Below are positions 1 through 8,627 of a stretch of 64,000 nt of DNA, piece by piece. Both the position numbers and the translations under genes were made by a program. Source of the stretch: Mesobacillus zeae (GTDB lineage Bacteria > Bacillota > Bacilli > Bacillales > Cytobacillaceae); the NCBI RefSeq assembly GCF_003570705.1, contig NZ_QWVT01000008.1, forward strand, positions 1-64,000. Direction: 5' to 3'. Within the stretch, counting starts at the first letter, position 1. Every line of letters begins with the position of its first letter. The notes beneath the pieces are model-generated. The model did no database searches and was not told where the DNA came from. It saw nothing but the letters and a program-made list of their open reading frames with translations.

Positions 1-26
1 TCGTGTTTCCTTTATCTCAGTCGGGT

Positions 27-70
27 GGCTCCAGCCCATACGGCGCTAAACGTGCGCTTCCGCTTTTCTT
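27..70. repeat. Dispersed intergenic repeat, copy 1
   Basis: A GC-rich block (GGCTCCAG..., GCTAAAC at 45-51, then GCGCTTCCGCTTTTCTT at 54-70) upstream of the PaaX-type gene. The GCTAAAC element and the same 17-nt core recur at 21721-21727 and 21731-21747. From memory, similar GCGCTTCCGCTTTTCTT-ended intergenic elements are scattered through Bacillaceae genomes. The function is unknown. Confidence 0.55.
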
Positions 71-156
71 ATTTTGCAAAAGAGTGATAATATTGTAAAA
101 TATCTTATAACGGTTTTAATCCGTCCAATATATTACGAATGAGGATGACATAAGCT

Positions 157-1032
157 TTGAATACAAGATCGATGATTTTTACATTATACGGTGATTATAT
201 TTCCCACTACGGCAGTAATATTTGGATTGGTAGCCTGATTCGTTTGCTTAATGAATTCGGGCATAATGACCAGTCTGTCAGGGCGGCCATTTCCCGGATG
301 AACAAGCAGGGGTGGGTACAGGCTGAAAAAGTTGGCAATAAGAGTTATTATTCATTGACTCCCCGCGGCCAAAAGAGGATTGATGAAGCGGGCAAACGGA
401 TTTTTAAGCTGAAACCAGAGAAGTGGGACGGCAAATGGAGAATCCTGATGTACACTATACCTGAAGAAATCCGCAACGTGAGGGATGAACTGAGGAAGGA
501 ACTGATTTGGAGCGGCTTCGGGTCGATGTCAAACAGCTTCTGGATTTCCGCGAACAATCTTGAAAGGCAAGTAAACGACTTGATTGAAAAATATGAAATC
601 GAACAGTATGTCGATTTTTTTGTCGCTGAATACAAGGGACCCCATGAAAATCAGCGTCTTGTTGAAAAAAGCTGGGATCTAGAGGATATTAACGCAAAGT
701 ACCAAGATTTCATCAGTGAATACAGTCAGAAATATATCATCGATAAAAATAAGATTGCCAGGAGAAGCATGACGGATGCCGAATGTTTCGTTGAACGTAC
801 GAAGCTTGTGCACGAATACCGCAAGTTCCTGTTTTTCGACCCAGGGCTGCCGGAAGAACTGCTGCCTGAAAAATGGCTTGGAAGCCATGCGGCCTCGTTA
901 TTTGGTGAGTATTACAAGGAGCTCGCAGAGCCTGCATCCCGTTTTTTTGAATCGGTGTTCAGGGAAGGAAATGAAATGAAAAATAAAGCACAGGACTATG
1001 ACGTCATGGATCATCCTTACATTTTGGAGTAG
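157..1032 (+). CDS. paaX: PaaX-family transcriptional repressor
   Basis: A 291-aa protein of the usual PaaX length. In characterised systems PaaX represses phenylacetate catabolic genes and is released by phenylacetyl-CoA. The N-terminal ~75 residues form the winged helix (SVRAAISRMNKQGWV, then the SYYSLTPRGQ wing). The centre carries the family's WDGKWRILMYTIPEE segment, and a C-terminal PaaX domain follows. The start is TTG at 157 with GAGGATGA about 8 nt upstream. It is transcribed away from the left edge, so its targets may lie beyond that edge or further right. The Phe operon at 8.7-15 kb would make phenylacetyl-CoA, which fits a shared regulatory circuit (inference). Confidence 0.85.
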   Translation: MNTRSMIFTLYGDYISHYGSNIWIGSLIRLLNEFGHNDQSVRAAISRMNKQGWVQAEKVGNKSYYSLTPRGQKRIDEAGKRIFKLKPEKWDGKWRILMYTIPEEIRNVRDELRKELIWSGFGSMSNSFWISANNLERQVNDLIEKYEIEQYVDFFVAEYKGPHENQRLVEKSWDLEDINAKYQDFISEYSQKYIIDKNKIARRSMTDAECFVERTKLVHEYRKFLFFDPGLPEELLPEKWLGSHAASLFGEYYKELAEPASRFFESVFREGNEMKNKAQDYDVMDHPYILE

Positions 1033-1145
1033 AGCAAGGCCGCCCTTAAACCGGGTGGCTTTTCTGCTGACAAGCAATCCTGTTCCATGAAACAATCCGG
1101 ATTTTGTGTTACTGTTAGAAAAAGGAATTATAAGGAGAGATGTAT

Positions 1146-1820
1146 ATGCTCGATAAAGAAGCATTGAAAGAAGAGATTCTAGAAGCTTTTCAATTCAGGC
1201 ATGCGACAAAGGAATTTGATCCTTCAAAGAAAATCCATGAAGATGACTTCCGTTTCATTTTGGAAACAGGGCGGCTGTCTCCAAGTTCCTTTGGATTCGA
1301 GCCTTGGCGCTTCCTGGTGGTCCAAAGTCCGGAACTTCGCGAAAAAATAAAAAACACTGCGTGGGGGGCTGCTGGTAAACTTCCTAATGCCAGCCATTTC
1401 ATCGTGATTCTTGCGCGGACAAAAGCTGATACAAAGTATGATTCTGACTATTTGAAAGACCATTTTAAAAATGTTAAACAGCTGCCAGAAGAATTCATGG
1501 CAAAATACCTCGAGAGAATAGAAGAATTCCAACAGAAGGATTTTGACTTACTGGACGGGGAACGCCCTTTGTATGACTGGGCCTCTAAGCAAACGTATAT
1601 CGCACTTGCGAACATGATGACTGCAGCAGCTCAAATCGGAATTGATTCCTGTCCGATTGAAGGCTTTAATTTTGAAAAAATGAATGAACTTCTTACTGAA
1701 GAAGGGTTGCTGGAGGAAGGGCATTTTCAAATCTCGGTCATGGCCGCCTTTGGCTATAGAGTGAAAGATCCGAATTCGAAAACCCGACGCTCATATGAAG
1801 ATATTGTAAAGTGGGTTTAA
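1146..1820 (+). CDS. NAD(P)H nitroreductase family protein (YfkO-like)
   Basis: A 224-aa FMN-dependent nitroreductase-fold oxidoreductase. The N-terminus has the FRHATKEFDP segment and then LSPSSFGFEPWRF, the typical FMN/substrate region. The C-terminus has MTAAAQIGIDSCPIEGF and ends FGYRVKDP...KWV. In my recall it is very close to Bacillus YfkO. The annotated frame could start at 1140, but AAGGAGAG ends at about 1138, so the ATG at 1146 has the better spacing. The physiological substrate is unknown; the family reduces nitroaromatics and quinones. It sits alone between PaaX and a pseudogene and is followed by a terminator. Confidence 0.85.
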   Translation: MLDKEALKEEILEAFQFRHATKEFDPSKKIHEDDFRFILETGRLSPSSFGFEPWRFLVVQSPELREKIKNTAWGAAGKLPNASHFIVILARTKADTKYDSDYLKDHFKNVKQLPEEFMAKYLERIEEFQQKDFDLLDGERPLYDWASKQTYIALANMMTAAAQIGIDSCPIEGFNFEKMNELLTEEGLLEEGHFQISVMAAFGYRVKDPNSKTRRSYEDIVKWV

Positions 1821-1849
1821 TCCGGGAATAAAATTGAATGCTTTAATAG

Positions 1850-1885
1850 AAAGGAAGGGGATTGCGATCCGCTTCCTTTTTCATT
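1850..1885 (+). terminator. Intrinsic terminator after the nitroreductase
   Basis: AAAGGAAG pairs with CTTCCTTT, with an inner GGAT/ATCC, followed by a short T run. Confidence 0.7.
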
Positions 1886-1925
1886 GAAACTGAATTTCCC
1901 TCGATCATAAGACCTATCAAATCAT

Positions 1926-1944
1926 GTGAAATAAGGAATTTCAC
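1926..1944. promoter_or_regulatory. Inverted repeat GTGAAAT-N5-ATTTCAC
   Basis: Perfect 7-bp arms around AAGGA, about 95 nt before the remnant LVIVD gene. A second small hairpin with a T run (ACTTTT-CCG-AAAAGT, then CTTTTTTT) lies at 1980-2002. Either could be a relic operator or attenuator of the dead gene. No regulator can be assigned. Confidence 0.35.
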
Positions 1945-2039
1945 CTAAAAAACAAAGAATCACTTTTAGTCATTTGTAAACTTTTCCGAAAAGTCTTTTT
2001 TTATTCTTAGTAATACAATAGGAAAAGGAGAATATTTTA

Positions 2040-3434
2040 TGTTTAAATTTCCTGCGAAAATCTTGCGTGTACATTTGCCGTTACTCTGGCAGGCAGCGGC
2101 CTGGCACTCGCTTGTGAGGATGGACAGAAGAATTATATCGAGGGCGGGCAATCCACCTTGGAGGAATTTCACTTGTTCAGGGCTCAAAAAATTTCCAGCA
2201 TTTAAAAGAAGTTGCCGCTATTCCTATAAAGGAAATGAAAGGTTCGTCCGTTACAACGGCAGACGTTTTTGCTCACAAGGGATTTGCCTACACGGGAACT
2301 CATAGAGACAAAATGACGAACGAAGGTGTTAGGATATTTGATATGAAAGACCCTTCGAATCCTAAGGAAGTGGCAGTCATCGGGAATGATATCCCTGGAA
2401 CATGGCAGGAAAAGGTCATCGTCCAATCAGTAAGCACACCATCCTTTAAAGGCGACATTGCCGCGATTAGTGTTCAAAAGGTAGACAAAGAACGGTATGG
2501 GTATGAAGGAGAAATAGCTCCAAATGGCGGTGTTGTATTATATGATGTCACAAATCCGGAAGAACCAAGAAAGCTGGGCTTTTGGAAAACGCCTGCGGAG
2601 CTGCCGACCGGAACGCATGAGTTTTGGCTGACAGAATAAAATAATCGGTTATTATTGCTTGCAACAAACTATCAGGCTAAAAGATACAAGGATAAAGGCG
2701 TCAAGGTCCATGATTTTTCTATTGTTGATATTACGAATCCAGCCAAGCCAAAGGAGATTTCAAACTGGGACCAACAGAGGTTGGCGGTGCTTTTGATGGG
2801 AACTACACATATAACGATGAAAACGGGGCATCAAGGACTGCATACCTTCATAGCGTCATAGCTGATGAAACTGGAAAGTATGCTTACCTTTTCTACTGGG
2901 ATTCTCGGAACAATTATCCTGAACATCGAAGATCCTGAGCATCCAAAGTTGGTGGGAAGAACGCAATTTGAACGGGATGTACAGGGAGCTGCCCATTCAG
3001 CTGCGCTTGCCCATGGAGGAAATATCTTGATTGAAACAAGGGAAATATTCAATCCTGATCCTCACGATCCTGAATTTAAAAGAGGCTGGGACTACGTTCG
3101 TATTTATGATATTAAAGATAAGAGTAATCCCAAGTTACTCAGCACATTTAGGACTCTAAACTCCGTCTTACAGATTAAAGCGGGAGAACGCCAGCCAGGG
3201 ACATATACAGTTCACGATCCAAAAGTCAGAGGAAACACGCTGTACCTTTCCCACTACTCGGATGGAATTCGGACGGTCGACATTACGGATCCTGTGAACC
3301 CAGTTGAAGTTGGCTCCTATGTTTCAGACAAGGCCAATGTTTGGGGAGTGTTCGTAGACCGGAATTATGTGCTCGCTTCAGATATGGGGCAGGGATTGAA
3401 AGTGCTGCAGAAGGTTGGCACTGGATTGAGATAA
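2040..3434 (+). pseudogene. LVIVD-repeat protein, multiply disrupted
   Basis: A clear homologue of LVIVD-repeat (COG5276) extracytoplasmic beta-propeller proteins. It shows recurring blocks such as VRIFDMKDPSNPKEV, FSIVDITNPAKPKEI, IILNIEDPEHPKLVG and IRTVDITDPVNPVEVG. The reading is spread over three frames. There is a shift inside the signal peptide (~2065), one near 2178, an in-frame TAA at 2637-2639, a shift near 2775 and another near 2900. The ATG is preceded by GGAAAAGGAGA, so the original start is preserved. With at least five lesions it is most likely a true pseudogene rather than one sequencing error. The family's role is poorly known. Confidence 0.85.
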
Positions 3435-3448
3435 CTAGTAACAGAAAA

Positions 3449-3483
3449 GCCTTGGAACCTAAAGCGTTCCAAGGCCTTTTTTC
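3449..3483. terminator. Bidirectional intrinsic terminator
   Basis: GCCTTGGAAC and GTTCCAAGGC form a perfect 10-bp stem with A-rich and T-rich flanks. It lies between the convergent LVIVD remnant and the carbonic-anhydrase-like gene. Confidence 0.85.
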
Positions 3484-4000
3484 ATTGCTGCTTCAAATGC
3501 TCCCTGTACTCCTTGCCTTTTTGTACATATGTATCGATTGAGAGCTGGATCAGTTCCAAGTCTTTCTCACCGATTTCCCTGATGACTTTTCCTGGGGAGC
3601 CGACTACGAGGGAGCGCGGCGGTATGATTTTACCGGCAGGAATCAGTGTATTTGCCCCGATAATGCTTTCCTCACCGATTACAGCGCCGTCAAGAATGGT
3701 TGAACCCATGCCGATGATGCATCTTTTTCTAATCGTACAGCCATGCAAAATTGCATTATGGCCAACGGTGACCTCATCCTCGATCACAAGTGGGGAGCCT
3801 TCGTACAAGTGGCAGGTCACATTGTCCTGGATGCTGCAGCTTTCACCAATTGTAATCGTATCTTCATCACCCCGAAGCACAGCGTTAAACCAGACAGTGG
3901 AGTTCCTGCCAATCCTTACATCTCCAATAATGTAGCTGCCTGGAGCCTGGAATACCGTGCCATCAACGGCAGGCTGTTTATTTAAATAAGAAAGAATCAA
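3482..4000 (-). CDS. Gamma-class carbonic anhydrase-like / PaaY-like hexapeptide protein
   Basis: A 172-aa left-handed beta-helix protein. Hexapeptide repeats run through the middle (IIGDVRIGRNSTVWFNAV, IGESCSIQDNVTCHL, VTVGHNAILHG, IIGMGSTILDGAVIG). The family's metal-site histidines appear in CHLY, GHNAILHG. The length matches Bacillus YtoA. The start is TTG at 4000 behind AAAAGGAGTGG; the longer reading from 4021 lacks a good site. The family contains both carbonic anhydrases and PaaY, an acyl-CoA thioesterase of phenylacetate clusters. Proximity to PaaX makes PaaY-like activity possible, but the sequence alone does not decide. Confidence 0.8.
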   Translation of the reverse strand: MILSYLNKQPAVDGTVFQAPGSYIIGDVRIGRNSTVWFNAVLRGDEDTITIGESCSIQDNVTCHLYEGSPLVIEDEVTVGHNAILHGCTIRKRCIIGMGSTILDGAVIGEESIIGANTLIPAGKIIPPRSLVVGSPGKVIREIGEKDLELIQLSIDTYVQKGKEYREHLKQQ

Positions 4001-4074
4001 AAAAACCACTCCTTTTCGCAATTGTCATAATCTTAAAATTAGTATAACATTATTTTAACGAAGGGGGAATTTAT

Positions 4075-5022
4075 GTGAATGGAATAACATCTGTCCTTGG
4101 CATTAAATATCCAATTATCCAGGGCGGGATGGGGAACATCAGCAATGCGGTTTTGACTGCGGCAGTTTCGGAATCAGGCGGCCTTGGCACCATTGGCGCT
4201 GGCACGATGTACCCTGATGAGGTTGAAGGAATCATTGTGGAAACAAAAGGGAGGACTTCGAAGCCGTTTTCACTGAATGTGGCCTTGGGTGTTTCTCCGA
4301 ATGTCGTTGAGGTACTAAAGCTTGCTGTGAAGCATAAAGTGGCAGTCGTTACTCTCTCAGCAGGCAATCCAGCTCCTTTCATCCCAAAACTGCATGATGC
4401 AGGAATAAAGGTTATTGCAGTTATTGCAACGGTTAAGCAAGCGAAAAAAGCCGAAAACGCAGGGGCTGATATATTGGTTGCTGAAGGCTATGAAGCCGCA
4501 GGGATCAACTCAGCCCTCGAGACAACAACGCTGGCACTGATCCCTCAAATTCTGGCAAATGTCAGCATACCTGTTGTGGCGGCAGGCGGAATTGGCGACG
4601 GAAAAGGGCTGGCGGCCATGCTTGCACTCGGCGCAAGCGGAGTTCAAATGGGGACGAGATTCATCGCGACGCAGGAAGCACCATTCCATGAAACTTATAA
4701 GAAAAAATTGCTCCAGGCAAATGATCATGAAACCGTTATTGTCGGCCGTTCTGTCGGAAGAATCAGAAGGCTCCTGAACACTCCATACTCACAGCAGCTG
4801 CTGCAGGCTGAAGCAGAGGGAATCACAATCGAGGAATTTGCTGAACTGACATCTGAAGAGATCCATAAAAAAGGGGCTCTGGAAGGAAATGAGGAAGAGG
4901 GCTTTATGAACGGCGGCCAGGTGTCAGGACTGATTTCGGACATTCCTGCCGTCAGGGAGCTGTTAGAGCGAATGGTGAACGAAGCAAAAAATCAGCTGAA
5001 AATTGCTGGAAACTGCATTTAA
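4075..5022 (+). CDS. Nitronate monooxygenase / FabK-like flavoprotein
   Basis: A 315-aa TIM-barrel FMN protein of the nitronate monooxygenase (2-nitropropane dioxygenase) / enoyl-ACP reductase FabK superfamily. The N-terminus YPIIQGGMGNISN, the central EGYEAAGI, and the phosphate-binding AAGGIGDGKGL and GVQMGTRF segments are all present. The start is GTG at 4075 with AAGGGGGAA about 7 nt upstream. Its EGYEAAGIN replaces the commoner EGxEAGGH and lacks that His, so I cannot choose between nitronate oxidation and another flavoenzyme role. It is a single gene, terminated at 5032-5060. Confidence 0.8.
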   Translation: MNGITSVLGIKYPIIQGGMGNISNAVLTAAVSESGGLGTIGAGTMYPDEVEGIIVETKGRTSKPFSLNVALGVSPNVVEVLKLAVKHKVAVVTLSAGNPAPFIPKLHDAGIKVIAVIATVKQAKKAENAGADILVAEGYEAAGINSALETTTLALIPQILANVSIPVVAAGGIGDGKGLAAMLALGASGVQMGTRFIATQEAPFHETYKKKLLQANDHETVIVGRSVGRIRRLLNTPYSQQLLQAEAEGITIEEFAELTSEEIHKKGALEGNEEEGFMNGGQVSGLISDIPAVRELLERMVNEAKNQLKIAGNCI

Positions 5023-5031
5023 GAAATTGTC

Positions 5032-5060
5032 CATGCTCCTGTATAGGGGCATGTTTTTTT
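5032..5060 (+). terminator. Intrinsic terminator
   Basis: CATGCTCC / GGGGCATG stem with a TGTATA loop and a run of seven T. Confidence 0.8.
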
Positions 5061-5149
5061 ACTTAATATTAAAATAGCTTGCTTGTTCATGTAAGAGGTG
5101 GTTTAATTAGTAATTAAAAATCATAAGATACTAAATGTTTTGAATATTA

Positions 5150-5178
5150 TTGACACTTATTTTGGTGGGTGTTAATAT
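5150..5178 (+). promoter_or_regulatory. Sigma-A promoter of the ABC importer operon
   Basis: A perfect TTGACA (5150-5155) is separated by 17 nt from TAATAT (5173-5178). This places the transcript start near 5185 and gives a leader of about 115 nt before the lipoprotein start. Confidence 0.75.
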
Positions 5179-5244
5179 AACGTTGTATTTACGGTGTTAA
5201 TAGTTGATATCATGCGTTTGTAATCGTTTTCACAATGGTGGTTT

Positions 5245-5280
5245 CCGGCGGCCTCAAAATAGATGCTTCGCCGGTTTTAT
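5245..5280 (+). promoter_or_regulatory. Leader hairpin, terminator-like
   Basis: CCGGCG (5245-5250) pairs with CGCCGG (5269-5274), followed by TTTTAT, inside the untranslated leader of the importer operon. A GC stem followed by T's, upstream of the ribosome site, suggests attenuation. No T-box signature or known riboswitch core is visible. Confidence 0.4.
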
Positions 5281-5302
5281 AAAAAGTATAGGGGGATCTC
5301 AA

Positions 5303-6301
5303 TTGAAAAAATCAGTAAAGGCAATTTCTGTCGTCCTTGCCAGTGCCCTTTTATTGGCTGGTTGCGGAGGGAAAGAAAAGACGAGCGGCAATACCGAGAA
5401 AAAACAATATCAGATTGGTTTAACCCAGTATGCGGAACATCTATCGCTGGATGCCGCCACAAAAGGTTTCAAAAAAGCACTTGAAGAAAAAGGCTTTAAA
5501 GAAGGCGAGAATGTAAAATATAACTTTCAGAATGCACAGGGTGATCAAAATAACACTGCTTCCATTGCCAATAATTTTATTGGTGACAAAGTGGATTTGA
5601 TTTTTGCCAATGCGACCCCAAGCGCGGTTGCAGCACTCAATGCCACGAAAGAGATTCCGATCATTTTCACATCTGTAACGGATCCGGTGGGAGCGGGACT
5701 GGTAGAGGCTCTAGACAAGCCTGGTGACAATATCACCGGTACGACGGACAACCATCCGGATGCAACGAAAAAGACGATTGATTTCATGACAAAGGAAATT
5801 GGGGCAAAGAAAATTGGTGTCATTTACAATGCCGGCGAGCAAAACTCTGAAGTTCAGCTTAAAGAAGTGAAAAAGCTCGCTGAATCCAGTGGAGCGAAAG
5901 TGACGGAAGCATCGATTTCAACCTCTTCAGAAGTAAAGCAGGCAGCGGAATCGCTCGTTGGCCGTGTTGATGCGATCTATGTCCCTACCGACAATACGGT
6001 TGTATCGGCCCTTGAATCCGTCATTTCGGTGGCGAACAGCAAAAAGATTCCATTGTTTGTTGGGGAGCTTGACTCGATGAAGAAAGGTGCCGTCGCAGCT
6101 AGCGGGTTTAACTATTTCGACATCGGTTACCAATCAGGATTGATGGCAGCTAAAATTTTGTCAGGCGAAAAGAAAGCTTCAGAAATTCCTGTTGAGCTTC
6201 CTGCATCACTCACTCTTACCATCAATAAAAAAGCAGCCAAAGAACAAGGCGTGGAAGTGAAAGAGGAATGGGGAAAAGACGCGGAGTTCCTGGAAGAATA
6301 A
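5303..6301 (+). CDS. ABC transporter substrate-binding lipoprotein (COG2984/TrpX type)
   Basis: A 332-aa solute-binding lipoprotein. The signal peptide ends in a lipobox LLAGC with Cys21, then a charged linker and a two-lobe periplasmic-binding fold of the DUF534/COG2984 class (YQIGLTQYAEH..., DLIFANATPSAVAAL, PIIFTSVTDPVGAGLV). The start is TTG at 5303 behind AGGGGGA; the longer in-frame reading from 5204 runs through the leader hairpin and has no signal peptide. It is the first gene of a three-gene operon. COG2984 members include the streptococcal TrpX, proposed for tryptophan uptake, so an aromatic amino acid ligand is plausible next to the Phe/Tyr genes (inference). Confidence 0.85.
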   Translation: MKKSVKAISVVLASALLLAGCGGKEKTSGNTEKKQYQIGLTQYAEHLSLDAATKGFKKALEEKGFKEGENVKYNFQNAQGDQNNTASIANNFIGDKVDLIFANATPSAVAALNATKEIPIIFTSVTDPVGAGLVEALDKPGDNITGTTDNHPDATKKTIDFMTKEIGAKKIGVIYNAGEQNSEVQLKEVKKLAESSGAKVTEASISTSSEVKQAAESLVGRVDAIYVPTDNTVVSALESVISVANSKKIPLFVGELDSMKKGAVAASGFNYFDIGYQSGLMAAKILSGEKKASEIPVELPASLTLTINKKAAKEQGVEVKEEWGKDAEFLEE

Positions 6302-6319
6302 CAGAAAGGATGATTCAGC

Positions 6320-7351
6320 TTGTTCACTGCAATTTTTGGAGCGTTTGAGTCCGGTATCATTTATGCGATCATGGCTCTTGGCGTATACCTATCCTTTCGA
6401 ATACTAGATTTTCCGGATTTAACGGTTGATGGAAGCTTTGTAACAGGAGCTGCCGTTGCTGCGATTATGATTGTGAATGGGGTCAATCCATTTGCTGCAA
6501 CGATGACGGCGTTAGTCGTCGGCTTTTTTGCAGGCTGCCTGACAGGAGTTATTCATACAGTTGGGAAGGTCAATGCTCTTCTGTCGGGAATTTTGATGAT
6601 GATTGCTTTGTATTCGATTAATTTAAGAATCATGGGCAGATCAAATGTCCCATTGCTGAACAGTGATACGGCCATGACTGCGGTCAAGGATTTTTCAGAA
6701 ACAACAGGTATCGATGGATTCTTTAATGGGATGTTAACAGCTGTTGGGTTAGGAGATAGCCTGCCAAGGACATGGGGAATATTGCTGTTCATGATTGTTG
6801 TCACATTTTCCATCAAGTTTATCACGGATGCTTTCCTCAAAACTGAAATCGGGCTGGCTGTCAGAGCGACAGGTGATAATGAAAGGATGATCCGGAGTTT
6901 TTCTTCGAATACAAATTTGATGATCATTCTTGGACTTGGCCTTTCCAATGCAATGGTGGCTTTTTCGGGAGCATTGATTGCCCAACAGGGTGGCTTTGCC
7001 GATGTCGGCATGGGAATTGGGATGATTATTATCGGTCTTGCCTCCGTCATTATCGGGGAAGCGATATTTGGCACAAAATCAATCGCTAGGACTACTCTTG
7101 CAGTCATTGGTGGTTCGATCATTTACCGAATCGTCGTTACGCTGGCCTTAAGGGTTGAGTTTCTTGAGCCGGGCGACATGAAGCTGATTACAGCTTTTAT
7201 CGTCATTCTTGCGCTGACAGCGCCAAAGATGATTGGTACCTACAAGGAGAAAAAGAGGAAGGCCAGGCGGCAGCTTGAAGGGTTGGCAGCATTGAATATA
7301 CCTCTAGAAAGAAAGGGTGAGGCTGGTGCTGCGCTTAAGTCAGATTCATAA
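6320..7351 (+). CDS. ABC transporter permease (COG4120)
   Basis: A 343-aa integral membrane permease of the branched-chain-amino-acid-like (LIV) class with about eight to nine hydrophobic segments. The family opening LDFPDLTVDGSFVTGAA is near residue 30. The conserved loop ATGDNERMIRSFSSN lies in the second half, and a basic tail KEKKRKARRQ follows. The start is TTG at 6320 with GAAAGGATG upstream, 18 nt after the binding-protein gene. The reading continues into the ATPase gene and overlaps it by about 26 nt, so the two are probably translationally coupled. Confidence 0.85.
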   Translation: MFTAIFGAFESGIIYAIMALGVYLSFRILDFPDLTVDGSFVTGAAVAAIMIVNGVNPFAATMTALVVGFFAGCLTGVIHTVGKVNALLSGILMMIALYSINLRIMGRSNVPLLNSDTAMTAVKDFSETTGIDGFFNGMLTAVGLGDSLPRTWGILLFMIVVTFSIKFITDAFLKTEIGLAVRATGDNERMIRSFSSNTNLMIILGLGLSNAMVAFSGALIAQQGGFADVGMGIGMIIIGLASVIIGEAIFGTKSIARTTLAVIGGSIIYRIVVTLALRVEFLEPGDMKLITAFIVILALTAPKMIGTYKEKKRKARRQLEGLAALNIPLERKGEAGAALKSDS

Positions 7352-8120
7352 AATTTTCAATGAAGGCACGCCTGATGAAAAAATTGCCTTGAACAATATC
7401 AACCTAACAATGAACAAGGGAGACTTTGTAACAGTCATCGGCAGTAACGGCGCCGGAAAATCAACTCTTATGAACATGATCTCAGGTGTGATGCAGCCGG
7501 ATCATGGGCAGGTTTCTCTCGACAGTAAAGATGTGACGTTCATGACGGAGTACAATCGCTCGAAGATGATTGGCCGTGTGTTTCAGGATCCAATGGCTGG
7601 CACGGCTCCGAGCATGACAATCGAGGAAAACCTTGCGATTGCCTATTCAAGGAACAAGCGCCGCACCTTAAGGCTCGGGGTAACAAAAAAACGGCGGGAG
7701 CTGTTCAGGGAGGTTCTGGAGTCACTTCATTTAGGATTAGAGAACCGGCTGAATGCAAAGGTCGGACTGTTGTCAGGCGGAGAACGGCAGGCACTGTCAC
7801 TCCTGATGGCAACCTTTACGGAACCGTCAATCCTTCTGCTGGATGAGCACACAGCCGCGCTTGACCCGTCCCGTGCCGAACTGATTACGAAATTGACGAA
7901 GGAAATTGTTGACCAATATCATCTGACGACACTGATGGTCACTCACAATATGCAGCAGGCCCTTGATCTTGGCAACAGGCTGATCATGATGGATAAGGGA
8001 CAGATTATTTTTGAAGTGAATGAAGAAGAAAAGGCGAAGCTATCAATCGAAGACTTGCTGAATGAATTCCAGCGAATTCGCGGAACGAAAATGGCAAGTG
8101 ACAGGGCGTTGCTAAGTTAG
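7326..8120 (+). CDS. ABC transporter ATP-binding protein (COG1101)
   Basis: A ~264-aa ATPase. Walker A is GSNGAGKST, the signature is LSGGERQALSL, Walker B is SILLLDEHTAALDP, and the switch His is in MVTHNMQQAL. HTAALDP is the form usual in COG1101 ATPases. A GTG at 7317 is also in frame, but it abuts the GAAAGG ribosome site, so the GTG at 7326 (MLRLSQIHKIF) is preferred. It powers the preceding permease and lipoprotein and closes the operon. Confidence 0.85.
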   Translation: MLRLSQIHKIFNEGTPDEKIALNNINLTMNKGDFVTVIGSNGAGKSTLMNMISGVMQPDHGQVSLDSKDVTFMTEYNRSKMIGRVFQDPMAGTAPSMTIEENLAIAYSRNKRRTLRLGVTKKRRELFREVLESLHLGLENRLNAKVGLLSGGERQALSLLMATFTEPSILLLDEHTAALDPSRAELITKLTKEIVDQYHLTTLMVTHNMQQALDLGNRLIMMDKGQIIFEVNEEEKAKLSIEDLLNEFQRIRGTKMASDRALLS

Positions 8121-8122
8121 AT

Positions 8123-8160
8123 TAAGGCCGTATTCCTTAGGGATTGCGGCCTTATTTTTA
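8123..8160 (+). terminator. Intrinsic terminator of the importer operon
   Basis: TAAGGCCG / CGGCCTTA stem with an inner imperfect extension, then TTTTTA. Confidence 0.8.
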
Positions 8161-8293
8161 TGCTGCTAATTGAATTCTACTTGGTATATTGATAACTTTG
8201 ATCGATAAGTTCTCAAACTTCATTGATATCTTCATATTTTTAACTGGAAGCTTGCAAAAGTGCGGCAGAGTTCTAATATTTACCGCAAGACAG

Positions 8294-8317
8294 TCCACTT
8301 TTTTCCTGAAAAGTGGA
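8294..8317. repeat. Intergenic hairpin
   Basis: TCCACTTTT pairs with AAAAGTGGA around TTCCTG. There is no clear T run, so it is not an obvious terminator. It lies in the 518-nt gap before the Phe operon, together with the 21-bp repeats and the double operator. Confidence 0.5.
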
Positions 8318-8360
8318 TGTGTTTTCAGGGGAAATAATATCATTCTCTCGGGAAATAACC

Positions 8361-8460
8361 TGATTGGGACATCACTCTGCTTGATTCGGACAACAAAGTG
8401 ATGAATTCGGACAAAAATTTAAGCGATTTGGACAGAAAACTGGCTGATTCGGACAATTAG
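8361..8460 (+). repeat. Five-copy 21-bp periodic direct repeat
   Basis: The unit TGATTCGGACA recurs at about 8361 (TGATTGGGACA), 8382, 8402 (TGAATTCGGACA), 8424 (CGATTTGGACA) and 8445, with steps of 20-22 nt. The ~10-nt stretches between copies are not conserved. The period equals two helical turns, so all copies face the same side of the DNA. It lies about 140 nt upstream of the Phe operon promoter. Units resembling this occur intergenically in other Bacillus genomes in my recollection. A regulatory iteron and a dispersed element are both possible. Confidence 0.75.
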
Positions 8461-8597
8461 ACAATTTATGGAATCTGCATCTTACTCCAGTATAGAACGT
8501 ATTTAAAGAATAAATGGGGCTCATAATTCAACTGAAATATAAATATAATATTATACCACAATCATTTTCGGAAAATATTAAAATTTCTTACAATTCA

Positions 8598-8627
8598 TTG
8601 ACCGTTTATTTAACGGAATGTTATGAT
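8598..8627 (+). promoter_or_regulatory. Sigma-A promoter of the Phe catabolic operon
   Basis: TTGACC (8598-8603) and TATGAT (8622-8627) with an 18-nt spacer, about 50 nt upstream of the first gene. The two CGTT-N5-AACG sites overlap the spacer and the start region. Confidence 0.6.

Noticed and set aside
5180-5300. T-box or known riboswitch before the importer operon
   Set aside because: No T-box core motif and no recognised aptamer. Only a simple hairpin is visible.
6553-7122. 189-aa minus-strand frame
   Set aside because: Mirror of the permease gene; no ribosome site and composition typical of an antisense shadow.
8361-8460. CRISPR-like array
   Set aside because: Repeats are 11 nt with ~10-nt gaps, imperfect, without spacers of CRISPR size and with no cas genes.
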